This document shows, one piece after another, positions 33,014 to 41,755 of a stretch of DNA of 46,393 bases (its first letter is position 1; every line of letters begins with the position of its first letter). The stretch comes from a virus. The DNA lies in the IMG/VR virus record IMGVR_UViG_3300043411_003039, positions 1-46,393 of that record; one strand, given 5' to 3'. The notes under the pieces were generated by a model. It did not search any database. It saw only the letters and a list, made by a program, of their open reading frames with translations, and was not told where the DNA came from. The position numbers were made by a program, and so were the translations under genes.

Positions 33014-33484
33014 ATGAAATATCTTTTAAAATTCAACGAATCAAACGATCCGAATATTGAATTAATACAAGATGTTTTTTTAGGATTGGAAGATGATTTG
33101 AATATTGGTGTTGTGGTTAAGTATTTTGAAGGTCCAGCAAAGGGTTCGACCGGCCTTGTTATTTCAGAGATTATTTCTTGTATCGATAACAGGATAATTA
33201 CACCAAGATTTATAACCTCTGTCATATCAGATGGTGATTATCATACTCAATTTAGAGGAAGTGAAAATTTTGATAGTGATATTTCTTTGATAAGAAAATA
33301 TATGAAATATAAAATATACCAAGTATCAATAGATTGGTCAGTTCTTAGACATAAATTTTCTGCATCAAATTTTTCGAATAGATTGCAAAAATATTATGAT
33401 GCTGTTGAATCGTATGGATTTATAAAAATCCATGACCAAATTGAAATTGGTCAAGTAGCTTTGATTATATTTGCACATGAATAA
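33014..33484 (+). CDS. Small tagged family protein
   Basis: This 156-residue protein starts MKYLLKFNESND, followed by the family core IELIQDVFLGLEDDLNIGVVV. The C-terminal half is longer than in the 29308 copy and is alpha/beta (RLQKYYDAVESYGFIKIHDQ, then QVALIIFAHE). The ATG is 4 nt after the shared TATATATA box. The next family member follows 8 nt after the stop. Function unknown; no metal- or nucleotide-binding motif is visible. Confidence 0.65.
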   Translation: MKYLLKFNESNDPNIELIQDVFLGLEDDLNIGVVVKYFEGPAKGSTGLVISEIISCIDNRIITPRFITSVISDGDYHTQFRGSENFDSDISLIRKYMKYKIYQVSIDWSVLRHKFSASNFSNRLQKYYDAVESYGFIKIHDQIEIGQVALIIFAHE

Positions 33485-33492
33485 TTATCAAG

Positions 33493-33975
33493 ATGAACTT
33501 TATACAAAAATATTATCAATTTCAGGAAGAAAGTAAAAAAAAGATGATAGATATTTTTAAAGACTATTTTGATCCTGAAATTAAAATTTGTGAAGAAATA
33601 TTTGATCTTTCTTTAGATATCCAAGATGAAGGATATGGTGTTGGATTTCTTATTACTGCTGGTGATAAAGGAAAGGATCCTATGGATATTGTAACTTGTT
33701 TATCTATTAATAAGCGTGGAGAAGTTGGATATATTGATCATGGAAAGGACATGGAGGCAAAGGCTGAAATTCTGAGTAGGGATCACAGAGTGGGATTTTT
33801 CATACGAATTGTTGCTAATAAATCCGATGAGGCTGAAAAAATAAGAAGAAAAATTATCATTGATGAGTTTATTCTTAAGATTCAATCATTTTTTCCCGAT
33901 CTTTGGATTAAACATAATTTGAATTCTGATATTGGAGAAAGTTTTTCTTCCATTATATGTGTAACAAGATTTTAA
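33493..33975 (+). CDS. Small tagged family protein
   Basis: This 160-residue protein starts MNFIQKYYQFQEES, then has a helix and the family core KICEEIFDLSLDIQDEGYGVGFLI. The C-terminal region holds a charged helix (KSDEAEKIRRKIIIDEFILK). It lies 8 nt after the stop of the gene at 33014 and is probably on the same transcript. It converges on the minus-strand member at 33972, overlapping its stop by 4 nt. Function unknown. Confidence 0.65.
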   Translation: MNFIQKYYQFQEESKKKMIDIFKDYFDPEIKICEEIFDLSLDIQDEGYGVGFLITAGDKGKDPMDIVTCLSINKRGEVGYIDHGKDMEAKAEILSRDHRVGFFIRIVANKSDEAEKIRRKIIIDEFILKIQSFFPDLWIKHNLNSDIGESFSSIICVTRF

Positions 33976-34427
33976 TATTTTATCTTAAAGAAGAGTGTTA
34001 ATTTATCACTCCAATCTTCCTTTTCTCCAAAATAATCTTCACTTCCCGCTTCCGGAGATTCTCCATTATCTGAGTAGTAAAATATTTCAGATTCTAGTAT
34101 GTCAAATTTTACTCTATCCACACACTCATCCAAAAGTTGCATTAATTTAGATATTTCTTGGAAGTAATTTGAGGCATCGCCAAATTCATTACCTGTTAGG
34201 GCGAAATTGTCATCCATTTTATAAGGAATGGTATAGCCATCTTCTCTTTTTAACTTTATAACTGAAGTGATTCCATTCGTTGAGTATTCGTAACCAACAT
34301 CCATATCTTTATTAAAATAAAATCTAACCTCCCAGTGATCAGATATTTCCGTAAATGCGTCTTTAAGAGATTCTAGCTTTTCTAAATCTGATTCTGTTTT
34401 ATTTTCAAATTTCTTTATATACTTCAT
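33972..34427 (-). CDS. Small tagged family protein
   Basis: This 151-residue protein starts MKYIKKFENKTESD, close to the MKYLLKFNESND of the gene at 33014, and continues with the family core LESLKDAFTEISDHWEVRFYF. The C-terminus is acidic, with a closing strand (DKLTLFFKIKY) like the IWIRYK ends of the plus-strand copies. A TATATATA box ends 5 nt before the ATG. It overlaps the end of the opposite-strand gene by 4 nt. Function unknown. Confidence 0.65.
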   Translation of the reverse strand: MKYIKKFENKTESDLEKLESLKDAFTEISDHWEVRFYFNKDMDVGYEYSTNGITSVIKLKREDGYTIPYKMDDNFALTGNEFGDASNYFQEISKLMQLLDECVDRVKFDILESEIFYYSDNGESPEAGSEDYFGEKEDWSDKLTLFFKIKY

Positions 34428-34432
34428 ATATC

Positions 34433-34440
34433 TATATATA
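34433..34440 (-). promoter_or_regulatory. TATATATA box before the gene at 34427
   Basis: On the minus strand TATATATA is followed by GATAT and the ATG at 34427, a 5-nt spacing. Same late-type box as elsewhere. Confidence 0.45.
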
Positions 34441-34450
34441 AATTCATTAA

Positions 34451-35758
34451 CTAAAAAATGGTTCTTATTTTCTCATAAATATCTTTGTCTCTGGTCCAAA
34501 TCCCTAGTCCACATGACCCACTTTTAATTAGCTTGTATCCATCCAACTCTGTGAAGAATCTACTAACTCCATCAAATATTTCAACATCGTGGAATAAAAC
34601 AACTCCAGATGTAGTTATAAACTTTGACCAATTTTGGAAATCTTGTTTAACAGATTCGTATGAGTGAAATCCATCGATATGTAGTATGTCTATTTCTTTT
34701 GTCCAAATTGTAGATATGTCAGTAAAATCACCTTTGATTATATTAGTACTGATTCCATATTTGTCTTTTAGATTTTTATATAACTCTAACACATGTTCTT
34801 TTGTGTCTCTTAGACCAGCGTGTGGATCCCCTTGGAACCAATCTATTCCATATACTTCTCCAATTTTTGAATACGCAAAGGTAAACATGGAAAATCCCCA
34901 ATCAACTCCTAATTCAACTGTTACCTTTGGTTTGAGGAGTTTTACCATATCAATAGCAAAATCATAGTGACCGACCCAAGCTGATTCTTTTTCAGAAATA
35001 TCTATTTTATACTCTTCTTTTACTTTATCACTAGTTAGATATTTCCAATTTTCTAATTTATGGTCTGGTATCATGTTTGGGAACAAATCCCTCCAATAGT
35101 AAGTGTATCTTAGATCACATCCACTATTTGTTATATTATCGATATTGTGTGATCTATCTATCCTTACTTTACTACCTGGGTATGATTCGGTTGAAAATCT
35201 AGTGGGGACCATATGATCCCATCCATCAATTTCAAATAATTTTGAGCTAAACCAGAAAAAAGTACCACTAAAATGCCAATCTGAATAGACCCACGGTGGT
35301 GATGGATAGTCGACTCTGAAAGTACCAGCAAATATTTTATCTTTTGAAAGGTGGTCTTCGACATCCTTTAAGCTTTCTTCACATAGATTAAAATAATACA
35401 TACTTGATATCCACTTATCAACATTTGGATTTTGGTAAGTTGATCCCTTACTATGGTGATAAAATGTAATACTTTCAGGGTCCATATTAGATCTTAGATC
35501 TTTAAGCTGATCGATAAAATATTCAGATTCTCGATTTTCAGAATTGTTTTTGACAAATCTAGCAATTGGGTGTCCTAGTTCTTTGGATATTTTTATTTTT
35601 GAATTTTCGTCAAGACTATCATTAGTCGAAATGTATATTATTTTATGTCCGTCGAATATTTCATAGTATAATTTTATGAATTTTAAATTTAGTCCCAATG
35701 ATTTTTCTAAGTCGTTAGGATCTTCTAGATATAGATATGATATTAAATTTTTAACCAC
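34451..35758 (-). CDS. Fusion of glycosyltransferase-like domain and Methyltransf_24 domain
   Basis: This 435-residue protein has two parts. Residues 1 to about 230 resemble a glycosyltransferase-like domain found in surface-glycan genes (ITFYHHSKGSTYQNP, KDKIFAGTFRVDYP, HFSGTFFWFSSKLFE). Residues about 245-435 are a class I methyltransferase of the same type as at 19582 (VTVELGVDWGFSMFTFA as motif I, DILHIDGFHSYESVKQDF and SGVVLFHDVEIFDG). The start is GTG inside the stop of the upstream gene, so translation is coupled. It is the last gene of the chaperone operon. Substrates are unknown; the coupling suggests a sugar is added and then methylated. Confidence 0.75.
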   Translation of the reverse strand: MVKNLISYLYLEDPNDLEKSLGLNLKFIKLYYEIFDGHKIIYISTNDSLDENSKIKISKELGHPIARFVKNNSENRESEYFIDQLKDLRSNMDPESITFYHHSKGSTYQNPNVDKWISSMYYFNLCEESLKDVEDHLSKDKIFAGTFRVDYPSPPWVYSDWHFSGTFFWFSSKLFEIDGWDHMVPTRFSTESYPGSKVRIDRSHNIDNITNSGCDLRYTYYWRDLFPNMIPDHKLENWKYLTSDKVKEEYKIDISEKESAWVGHYDFAIDMVKLLKPKVTVELGVDWGFSMFTFAYSKIGEVYGIDWFQGDPHAGLRDTKEHVLELYKNLKDKYGISTNIIKGDFTDISTIWTKEIDILHIDGFHSYESVKQDFQNWSKFITTSGVVLFHDVEIFDGVSRFFTELDGYKLIKSGSCGLGIWTRDKDIYEKIRTIF

Positions 35759-36857
35759 AGAAGTTTAAGTTATTTTGTATTCTTGGGACATAGAAGTCTG
35801 GTATTTTTCCTTCGGATAGTATTCTTAGGCATAAATCTTTAGATTCTTGAGTTCGACCACTATAAAAGCAACAGATCGAAAACTCATCTAGGAGTCCATA
35901 CTCATAGATCCATTTTTCAACAAAGAGTCCATCCTTAGGTATATTCAATTTATCTATTATTGATTTGCCGGCCATATATCCTTGGTTGTTCCATCCGTTC
36001 AGTCGACATATTTGCATTATCCAATATATTGGTTCAAGACGATGAGGTGAGTGTTCAAATGATTTATAAAAATCTTGTAGAACTTCTTCTTTTGTGTAGT
36101 CAGATTCATTTTTTATTTTAGCTATATTATATAAGCTAACAAATTCTTCTTCTCTCCAAAATCCTTGAGTTGATCTGATTCTATAGTTTTTTATGGCTGA
36201 TTCTTTTTCATTACAATCTCTATAGCTTTGAGCCAAATAGAAAGTATATCTTGATCTTAAGTAATCACCAACATTTGGATTTAGAATTTCATTTTCGAGA
36301 ATAATTGCATCATTTTTATATTTTTGAGGACCACTTTTATTTCGATCAGAATCTTGTATGGGTTGATTTTTAAATCCTTCAACTTGACCTAAAGATCCTG
36401 ATATATCCATTGCTAAAAATTCATGGACAGCCCCCTCATATCTAAAGTTCTTTTTATTGGATATTAATTGTGGTCGCGGATATATAATGCCACCAAGCAT
36501 TGACAAAACATTATAGATATCTGAACTCAAATTGGACTTGAATTCGGATATATTGAAATCGGGATCAAAAATTAAAATCTCATCCGCATCAATCATTAAA
36601 GAATAATCAATGTGATCAACTTCTCTCATTTTTGAGAGTGCTAGTGATCTATTATGTGAGAAGTTTATCCACTCATTTTCAATTACCTCACCCGGAATGT
36701 TATTTTCGATCAACCACTTTCTTATTACATCTTGAGTTCCATCTGTTGATCCTGTGTCAGATATTAGTACATAATCTATTATTGGCTTAACCGAGTCTAG
36801 ACATCTAGTTATTATATGTGATTCATTTTTGACAATTAAGCATAATCCAATGTTCAT
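35751..36857 (-). CDS. Glycosyltransferase family 2 with helical-repeat C-terminus
   Basis: This 368-residue protein has a GT2 domain ([36 protein letters not shown], the DxD site [12 protein letters not shown] and [10 protein letters not shown]) followed by about 170 residues of helical, TPR-like repeats ([20 protein letters not shown], then [12 protein letters not shown]). This layout is that of SunS-like and other protein-targeting transferases, where the repeats bind the acceptor. It overlaps dnaJ by 4 nt, so glycosylation and chaperone genes are translationally coupled. A protein acceptor is my inference. Confidence 0.85.
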   Translation of the reverse strand: MNIGLCLIVKNESHIITRCLDSVKPIIDYVLISDTGSTDGTQDVIRKWLIENNIPGEVIENEWINFSHNRSLALSKMREVDHIDYSLMIDADEILIFDPDFNISEFKSNLSSDIYNVLSMLGGIIYPRPQLISNKKNFRYEGAVHEFLAMDISGSLGQVEGFKNQPIQDSDRNKSGPQKYKNDAIILENEILNPNVGDYLRSRYTFYLAQSYRDCNEKESAIKNYRIRSTQGFWREEEFVSLYNIAKIKNESDYTKEEVLQDFYKSFEHSPHRLEPIYWIMQICRLNGWNNQGYMAGKSIIDKLNIPKDGLFVEKWIYEYGLLDEFSICCFYSGRTQESKDLCLRILSEGKIPDFYVPRIQNNLNFCG

Positions 36858-37900
36858 TTAAAATTGTCTTGACCTTTAAGATTTAGTAATATTTCTTTTT
36901 GGTCTCTTGTTATATTTTTTGGTATTCTGATTGAAATTCGGATATATAGATCGCCTGTTCTCCAATTGTGGACAGGCACTCCCTTTCCGGATATCTTTAT
37001 TACTTTACCATGTTGTGTTCCGGGTGTAATAGTGAATGAAATTTCACCCTGTGGTGACTTTATTTTAAATTCTCGTCCTAGTATTGATTCAATTACCGAT
37101 ATTTCCTGATCATAGATCAAGTTATTTTCTTCTCTTTTAAAATTAGGATCTGGAATTTCTTCGGCAAATATTTGAAGATCCCCAAAATCACCACCCTTTA
37201 TCCAATTACCATATCCAGGCATTGTCATTTGTGTTCCCTCGACTGCTCCTTTTGGAATTTGGATATCAATAATTTCTTGTTTTGGTGAGGTTGCCATACC
37301 ATGACAAGTTTTACATGGTTCACGGGACACTTTTCCTTCTCCACTACACATTGTGCAAATTACAGTTTGTTTAACTGTACCAAATGGAGTCTGCTGAACT
37401 ATGGATCGATGTCCAGATCCTTGACACGGACCACATGTGGACATATCTTTACCTCCTTTACCATCACAAGATTTGCATTTATCTTGTCTTGTGAATTTTA
37501 TTTTCTTATTTGCACCAGATATAACTTCCTCGAGGGTCAATTCTACTTTTATTCTTAGGTCTGATCCCTTTCTTCTTCTAGATCTATTTCCGAATCCACT
37601 CCCATTACCAAAAATATCTCCGAATTGTGAGAATATATCTTCCATATTGAATCCATGTCCTCTTCCACTAAAAGGATTTCCTCCACCGGTTGATCCAAAC
37701 TGATCATATTGTTGCTTTTTCTGTGGATCTGATAGAACTTCAAAAGCTTCGGCACATTCTTTGAATTTTTCCTCAGCCTCTTTGTTATCGGGATTTTTAT
37801 CGGGATGGTACGTCATAGCCATCTTCCGATAGGATTTTTTTATCTCATCTTGAGAAGCTGATTTATCAACATTTAATATTTTATAATAGTCTTTACTCAT
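36854..37900 (-). CDS. dnaJ: DnaJ (Hsp40) co-chaperone
   Basis: This 348-residue protein has the full type I DnaJ layout. The J-domain (1 to about 70) holds HPD at 32-34, which stimulates the DnaK ATPase. A Gly/Phe-rich linker with [13 protein letters not shown] and [12 protein letters not shown] follows. The zinc-finger domain has four CxxC units: [24 protein letters not shown] and CKTCHGMA, the last departing from CxGxG. The C-terminal substrate domains include [16 protein letters not shown]. It is slightly shorter than the bacterial norm of about 375. Its partners GrpE (same operon) and DnaK (41756) are both in the window. It overlaps both neighbours by 4-8 nt. Confidence 0.96.
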   Translation of the reverse strand: MSKDYYKILNVDKSASQDEIKKSYRKMAMTYHPDKNPDNKEAEEKFKECAEAFEVLSDPQKKQQYDQFGSTGGGNPFSGRGHGFNMEDIFSQFGDIFGNGSGFGNRSRRRKGSDLRIKVELTLEEVISGANKKIKFTRQDKCKSCDGKGGKDMSTCGPCQGSGHRSIVQQTPFGTVKQTVICTMCSGEGKVSREPCKTCHGMATSPKQEIIDIQIPKGAVEGTQMTMPGYGNWIKGGDFGDLQIFAEEIPDPNFKREENNLIYDQEISVIESILGREFKIKSPQGEISFTITPGTQHGKVIKISGKGVPVHNWRTGDLYIRISIRIPKNITRDQKEILLNLKGQDNFK

Positions 37901-38429
37901 TTATTTCTTCAATTTTTAAATCCCTAAGAGTTGATTTTATGTCGGAAATTTCTTGAACTTCCGAAATCTTCATTGCTACAAAATCTTCACATATTATAGA
38001 TAGTATATTAGAATACCTATCGATATTTTCAAAATCATCTAAGATATGTAAATTTTTGGATATTTTATCTTTGAAAAATGGAACAATTTCATTTAGATTA
38101 AATTTATATTGAAATATTTTCAGTCTACCATCACTAAATAAGCTAGGTATATTTATAAAAAACTTAGAATATACTTTTCTTATAAATGGTATTACTAGAG
38201 ATAGTATATTGTCTTTGATATAGAAGACATTCTTGGAACCATATGTCACTTCTTTAGTGAAAAACTCATCATTAAAATATTGATGATAATTGTCAATAAG
38301 GTCTTTGATTACTAATTTAAATTTATTTGAGTTATCCTCATCCATTGATTTTGTTATCAATAGAATATATTCCTCAGTATCGAATTCTTTAAGAGAATTT
38401 CTCAACGGTCGTTGATTGGAAAGTATCAT
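37893..38429 (-). CDS. Hypothetical protein between dnaJ and grpE
   Basis: This 178-residue protein has no family I recognise. It is helical with aromatic-rich strands ([33 protein letters not shown]) and an acidic C-terminal helix. It is embedded in a chaperone operon with 8- and 4-nt overlaps to dnaJ and grpE, which suggests a product working with them, for example a client adaptor or phage-specific cofactor. That is context only. Confidence 0.6.
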   Translation of the reverse strand: MILSNQRPLRNSLKEFDTEEYILLITKSMDEDNSNKFKLVIKDLIDNYHQYFNDEFFTKEVTYGSKNVFYIKDNILSLVIPFIRKVYSKFFINIPSLFSDGRLKIFQYKFNLNEIVPFFKDKISKNLHILDDFENIDRYSNILSIICEDFVAMKISEVQEISDIKSTLRDLKIEEINE

Positions 38430-38860
38430 CTCGATATTATTACTTTTGGATATCTTATTATTTTGTCTCCGATTTTATATCCTTTGGATACAACATCAAT
38501 TATCTTTTCTTCTCCTGTTTCTACTACACTAATGACTTCATGAATATCAGGATTGTATTTTACAGATTCAATTTCTTGAATACCTTGAGAATCTAAGAAA
38601 TTTTTTAATTTATGGATTATTAAATCTATCCCACTGGGCACAGATTTAAATGATTTTAGGGCAATATTCAGATCATTGTCCATATCTAGAATAGCACTGA
38701 TCATTGCAGTTTTAGTCATAATCACTGACTCTTCCTTTTCCCTTTTTATTCTCTTCTTTAGATTATCCATATCAGCATACAGTCTAGTATACATATCTTT
38801 CCAATCTATGGATTCTTCCTTGATTTCTTCCTTATTTTCGAGTACTTCTTTCTTTTCCAT
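38426..38860 (-). CDS. grpE: GrpE nucleotide exchange factor
   Basis: This 144-residue protein is a short GrpE, which releases ADP from DnaK. It has an acidic start, the long dimer helix (WKDMYTRLYADMDNLKKRIK, then REKEESVIM), the conserved LDMDNDLNIAL and GIDLIIHKLKNFLDSQGIQ blocks and the C-terminal beta domain (KYNPDIHEVISV, then IDVVSKGYKIGDKIIRYPKV). Bacterial GrpE is usually 180-200 residues; here the N-terminal tail is shortened. It overlaps the genes on both sides by 1-4 nt. Confidence 0.95.
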   Translation of the reverse strand: MEKKEVLENKEEIKEESIDWKDMYTRLYADMDNLKKRIKREKEESVIMTKTAMISAILDMDNDLNIALKSFKSVPSGIDLIIHKLKNFLDSQGIQEIESVKYNPDIHEVISVVETGEEKIIDVVSKGYKIGDKIIRYPKVIISR

Positions 38861-39345
38861 TAGTAGTTAAATGATAATAGTTTTTTAATAGAATTTGAAT
38901 TTAGGAAATCGTATGTTCCAAATTGATCAGTCACTTGTGTTATTTCTAGTTTTTCAATTCCATTTTTAATTTCTTCCATATAAATTTCCAAATCCTTAAT
39001 TCCTTTTTTGTAAGATGAATCTGATTCCCAATATACGGGAAATTTATCTAAAAATTTATCTATTGCTGAGGATAGTGTTTTTTTCCTTATTAGGATCTGG
39101 TTTTGGTTATTTATTGATTTGTTAGTTAGTAGGTCGACGATAAATGTGTTAAATTTGTGAATTAGATTATCAGTTTCAATAACTTTTAAAATGCCAATTA
39201 TTAGAGCATCTCTTTCTGATATTTCAAATTCTTTGTTTTCTTTTAGAATTTTTTCACCTTCTTTGTCAGATCCAAGGATATAATAGACATAATTATCCCA
39301 AGAACACCTCTTCACTATATCTTCTGGAGTGATCAGTATTTTCAT
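38860..39345 (-). CDS. Hypothetical protein heading the grpE-dnaJ operon
   Basis: This 161-residue helical protein of unknown family is the first gene of the operon that includes grpE and dnaJ. It begins KILITPEDIVKRCSWDNYVY and has a central charged helix (KTLSSAIDKFLDKFPVYW) and a C-terminal helix with LEIYMEEIKNGIEKLE. Its stop overlaps the grpE start by one base (TAATG). It diverges from the gene at 39410. Its place suggests a link with the chaperones, but no motif supports a function. Confidence 0.6.
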   Translation of the reverse strand: MKILITPEDIVKRCSWDNYVYYILGSDKEGEKILKENKEFEISERDALIIGILKVIETDNLIHKFNTFIVDLLTNKSINNQNQILIRKKTLSSAIDKFLDKFPVYWESDSSYKKGIKDLEIYMEEIKNGIEKLEITQVTDQFGTYDFLNSNSIKKLLSFNY

Positions 39346-39395
39346 ATGTTAACTTAAGTTTATTAAATATATGAAAATTCAGAGCCTAAGTTTAA

Positions 39396-39401
39396 TATAT
39401 A
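39396..39401 (+). promoter_or_regulatory. TATATA box before the start at 39410
   Basis: TTTAATATATAAATTTCCA precedes the ATG at 39410. The spacing of 8 nt is wider than at the other sites, so this is a weaker case. It lies inside the longer ORF that could begin at 39371. Confidence 0.35.
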
Positions 39402-39409
39402 AATTTCCA

Positions 39410-40639
39410 ATGGTTACCTATAATGAGTTTATCTTCGAGAGATTAATATCTGAGTCTGTTTTTCAATATTCGGATGGATTTCATAAAATTTTATCTAGAA
39501 TAAATTTACCTATTGCTAAAAGTCTTATTGGTATTAAAGGGAAAGATATAAATGCTCCTCAAAACTATATTGATATAATTTTAGATGAAGATGATATGAT
39601 CACATTTATTTCCGATGCTAAAGCAAGTGAAATATTGGATAAGAGAGAAATATTATACATTGTGAGTGATGAAGAAAAATTCCTAACAAAATCTATTAAA
39701 AATAAAGATACTTTTGATAGATTGGGTGTTCAACTAGATGGTGATTTTTTCAATGGTCCGGAAGAGGATGATATTGGTAGAATTATAGCTGAAACTATTG
39801 GAAATAATGGCAGTTCCTATGTTTTGTTTGAATATACATCCCCCGTTGATGCTGGTAAAGTGGGTAAAAAGGGAGTATTAAACAAAAATTGTTTGTCTCC
39901 TACTGAAGAAATTGATTTATCGAAACTTTGGGGATCGAATAGAAACAAAGTTAAAGTTGGTAGATTTGTTAGAAGTGTATTAAAAGCAAATGATATATCA
40001 TTTAATGATAGAGATATTGAGGGGTTTGTGAATTCTTATAAATCGGAAATTGAATTGATAAATAATGCTTTTATGAAGTTTGATGTTGTTGAGGGTAATT
40101 TAATTGCTAAGTATTATAACCATGAAACATATAAGCTATCTCTCAATGGGACTTTAGGTAATTCTTGTATGAAAAATAAATCAGATGATTATTTTGATAT
40201 CTATGTAGAAAATCCAGATAAGGTCAAGTTAGTAATTCTTTATGATGAAAATGGATCGATATCGGATGGGAAATACACATCATCTCGTATTCAAGCTAGA
40301 GCTTTATTATGGAAAACTGATCAGGGAGATATGATTATGGATCGAATCTATACAAATTATGATAAAGATGTTGAGCTGTTTAAAAAATTTGCTGAGAAAA
40401 ATGATTGGTGGAGTAAAAAACATCAAAATTCATCTTGTAATTTTGTGGCCCAAAGAGGAGAGGACTCTAAGAACCCTATTTATACGATAAAAGTTTCCAA
40501 ATTTGATTTTGACTATTATCCCTATCTAGATACCTTTCCGTATTTTGATAAAGTAAATGGTATATTAACTAACCAAGAGAGCAGGTCTGGCATTACTCAC
40601 ATTATGGGTAATACAGATGGGTCTATTTCTCCAAAATAA
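39410..40639 (+). CDS. Hypothetical protein with the clearest T4-like capsid-targeting N-terminus
   Basis: This 409-residue protein has no catalytic domain I can name. Its N-terminus, MVTYNEFIFERLISES, closely parallels the T4 internal-protein tag MKTYQEFIAEA, with FIFE at the place of the FIAE cleavage site. The C-terminal third carries a Cys-containing LGNSCMKNKSDDYFDIY segment followed by KVKLVILYDENGS, RALLWKT and MDRIYTNYDKDVELFKKFAE; its layout recalls the WC module of the gene at 27410. I chose the ATG at 39410, after a TATATA box, over the one at 39371, which would bury the tag. It overlaps the reading frame of the next gene only if that one starts upstream. Confidence 0.6.
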   Translation: MVTYNEFIFERLISESVFQYSDGFHKILSRINLPIAKSLIGIKGKDINAPQNYIDIILDEDDMITFISDAKASEILDKREILYIVSDEEKFLTKSIKNKDTFDRLGVQLDGDFFNGPEEDDIGRIIAETIGNNGSSYVLFEYTSPVDAGKVGKKGVLNKNCLSPTEEIDLSKLWGSNRNKVKVGRFVRSVLKANDISFNDRDIEGFVNSYKSEIELINNAFMKFDVVEGNLIAKYYNHETYKLSLNGTLGNSCMKNKSDDYFDIYVENPDKVKLVILYDENGSISDGKYTSSRIQARALLWKTDQGDMIMDRIYTNYDKDVELFKKFAEKNDWWSKKHQNSSCNFVAQRGEDSKNPIYTIKVSKFDFDYYPYLDTFPYFDKVNGILTNQESRSGITHIMGNTDGSISPK

Positions 40640-40643
40640 TTAC

Positions 40644-40651
40644 TATATTTG
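40644..40651 (+). promoter_or_regulatory. Candidate -7 box TATATTTG
   Basis: TATATTTG lies 4 nt before the ATG at 40656. The 15 bases from the box through the ATG are identical to those of the promoter at 4296-4326. There is no TTG 19-21 nt upstream, so this is a partial match to the Bacteroidota promoter. Confidence 0.4.
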
Positions 40652-40655
40652 TATT

Positions 40656-40880
40656 ATGGGTAAAAGGGCAATATTGAGAGATGGTGCGATAAAGATTATT
40701 AGTTCTTGTCAAGAATGTCCATTTTCCAATCTTAAAACAACATCATCTATTAAAAATAGATGGTCTCCCTTATGGGTTTGTCAAAAATTTCATTTTGAAA
40801 TTGGTAACTCAAGTGTTGTTGATAGTGGGTGTAAGCTAGGTGATTTAAGAGATCTTAAAATTAGTATCATATCTCGATAA
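40656..40880 (+). CDS. Small Cys-rich hypothetical protein
   Basis: This 74-residue protein has four Cys in a spaced pattern (SSCQECPFSNL, then PLWVCQKFHFE and SGCKLGDL) that could bind one zinc ion. I used the ATG at 40656, directly after a TATATTTG box, rather than the one at 40617 inside the end of the preceding gene. The next gene starts in its stop codon (TAATG). Function unknown. Confidence 0.65.
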   Translation: MGKRAILRDGAIKIISSCQECPFSNLKTTSSIKNRWSPLWVCQKFHFEIGNSSVVDSGCKLGDLRDLKISIISR

Positions 40881-41389
40881 TGGATTATATAGACCAAGTT
40901 ACTAAATTTATTACGGGTAAAATACCCAAAGAGCATCTTATTGGACTGATACAGGATAAAAATTATATCTACTTTAAGAAAGTTAAGAATAGAAAAGGAA
41001 AGTTTGATGATAAGTTAAGTGTTTTCCATGAGATAGGACGTTATTTAACAGCTACTCGTAGGGATAGGAAAAATATTAATTTGGGATCGCCAAGGAAAAT
41101 TGATAATCTTAATGACTTTGATATCATGAAAGAGATTTTGTCTCGGGAATTTTTAAGAATTTTATTTTATGATTGGGCTGAGAAAAATTTAGTTTCTGAT
41201 GAGTTAGAATATATGAAATATTTATGTTTTGATTATTTTAAAGAAGAAGAAGAAAAATTCCATCTTAGAAATAAGAAAAAAGGTATTTCATATCCACATA
41301 TAACTCAAATTGATCAATCTTTGGAATTTCATCTAAGTGAGGTCGGGTTATCGTTCCGTGACACAGTTAAATTCATTAATAGCCTATGA
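40880..41389 (+). CDS. Hypothetical protein
   Basis: This 169-residue, charged, mainly helical protein has no family I recognise. Features seen are DKLSVFHEIGRYLTATRRDR (a basic helix) and SREFLRILFYDWAEKN. It is coupled by 1-nt and 4-nt overlaps to the Cys-rich gene before it and the HNH gene after it, so the three form a small operon. Confidence 0.6.
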   Translation: MDYIDQVTKFITGKIPKEHLIGLIQDKNYIYFKKVKNRKGKFDDKLSVFHEIGRYLTATRRDRKNINLGSPRKIDNLNDFDIMKEILSREFLRILFYDWAEKNLVSDELEYMKYLCFDYFKEEEEKFHLRNKKKGISYPHITQIDQSLEFHLSEVGLSFRDTVKFINSL

Positions 41390-41706
41390 ATAAGAAAGAG
41401 ATAAGAAAGAGGTTCCGTGACTCTGTTTTTGGGAGAGATAAATTTACCTGTAGGGTTTGTGGATGTAAGAGACTGCCTGAAGATTTAGACTCACATCATG
41501 TAGTTGATAGAAGTCTGATGGTTAACGGTGGCTATGTTATGAGTAATGGCATAACCGTGTGTAAAGAAGTTTGTCATATGAAGGTGGAGTTATTCCATAT
41601 TAGTGGTGGTAAAGAGTGGGAATTAGGATTACATCCTGATGATTTATATAGAATGATTGGAAGTAGTAAGGAAAAGGCTATACAAGATTCGATTAATTTA
41701 AAATAG
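41386..41706 (+). CDS. HNH endonuclease
   Basis: This 106-residue protein has an HNH nuclease domain: a first zinc pair CRVCGC, the DSHHVVDRS core with the catalytic His, an Asn in SNGITVC and the final CHMKVELFH. It is about the size of a minimal HNH protein without a DNA-binding extension. It could be a free-standing homing-type endonuclease or a DNA-processing nuclease used with the terminase or in host DNA breakdown. It overlaps the preceding gene by 4 nt and ends in a terminator shared with dnaK. Confidence 0.88.
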   Translation: MNKKEIRKRFRDSVFGRDKFTCRVCGCKRLPEDLDSHHVVDRSLMVNGGYVMSNGITVCKEVCHMKVELFHISGGKEWELGLHPDDLYRMIGSSKEKAIQDSINLK

Positions 41707-41744
41707 AAAAAGGGAACAAAATTATATGCTCCCTTTTTCTATTT
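41701..41744. terminator. Bidirectional terminator between the HNH gene and dnaK
   Basis: AAATAGAAAAAGGGA (41701-41715) pairs perfectly over 15 bp with its complement at 41730-41744 around a 14-nt loop. The A and T arms supply a T tract on either strand. It overlaps the HNH stop codon and lies 12 nt from the dnaK stop, so it serves both converging genes. Confidence 0.85.
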
Positions 41745-41755
41745 TAAATTTGATA

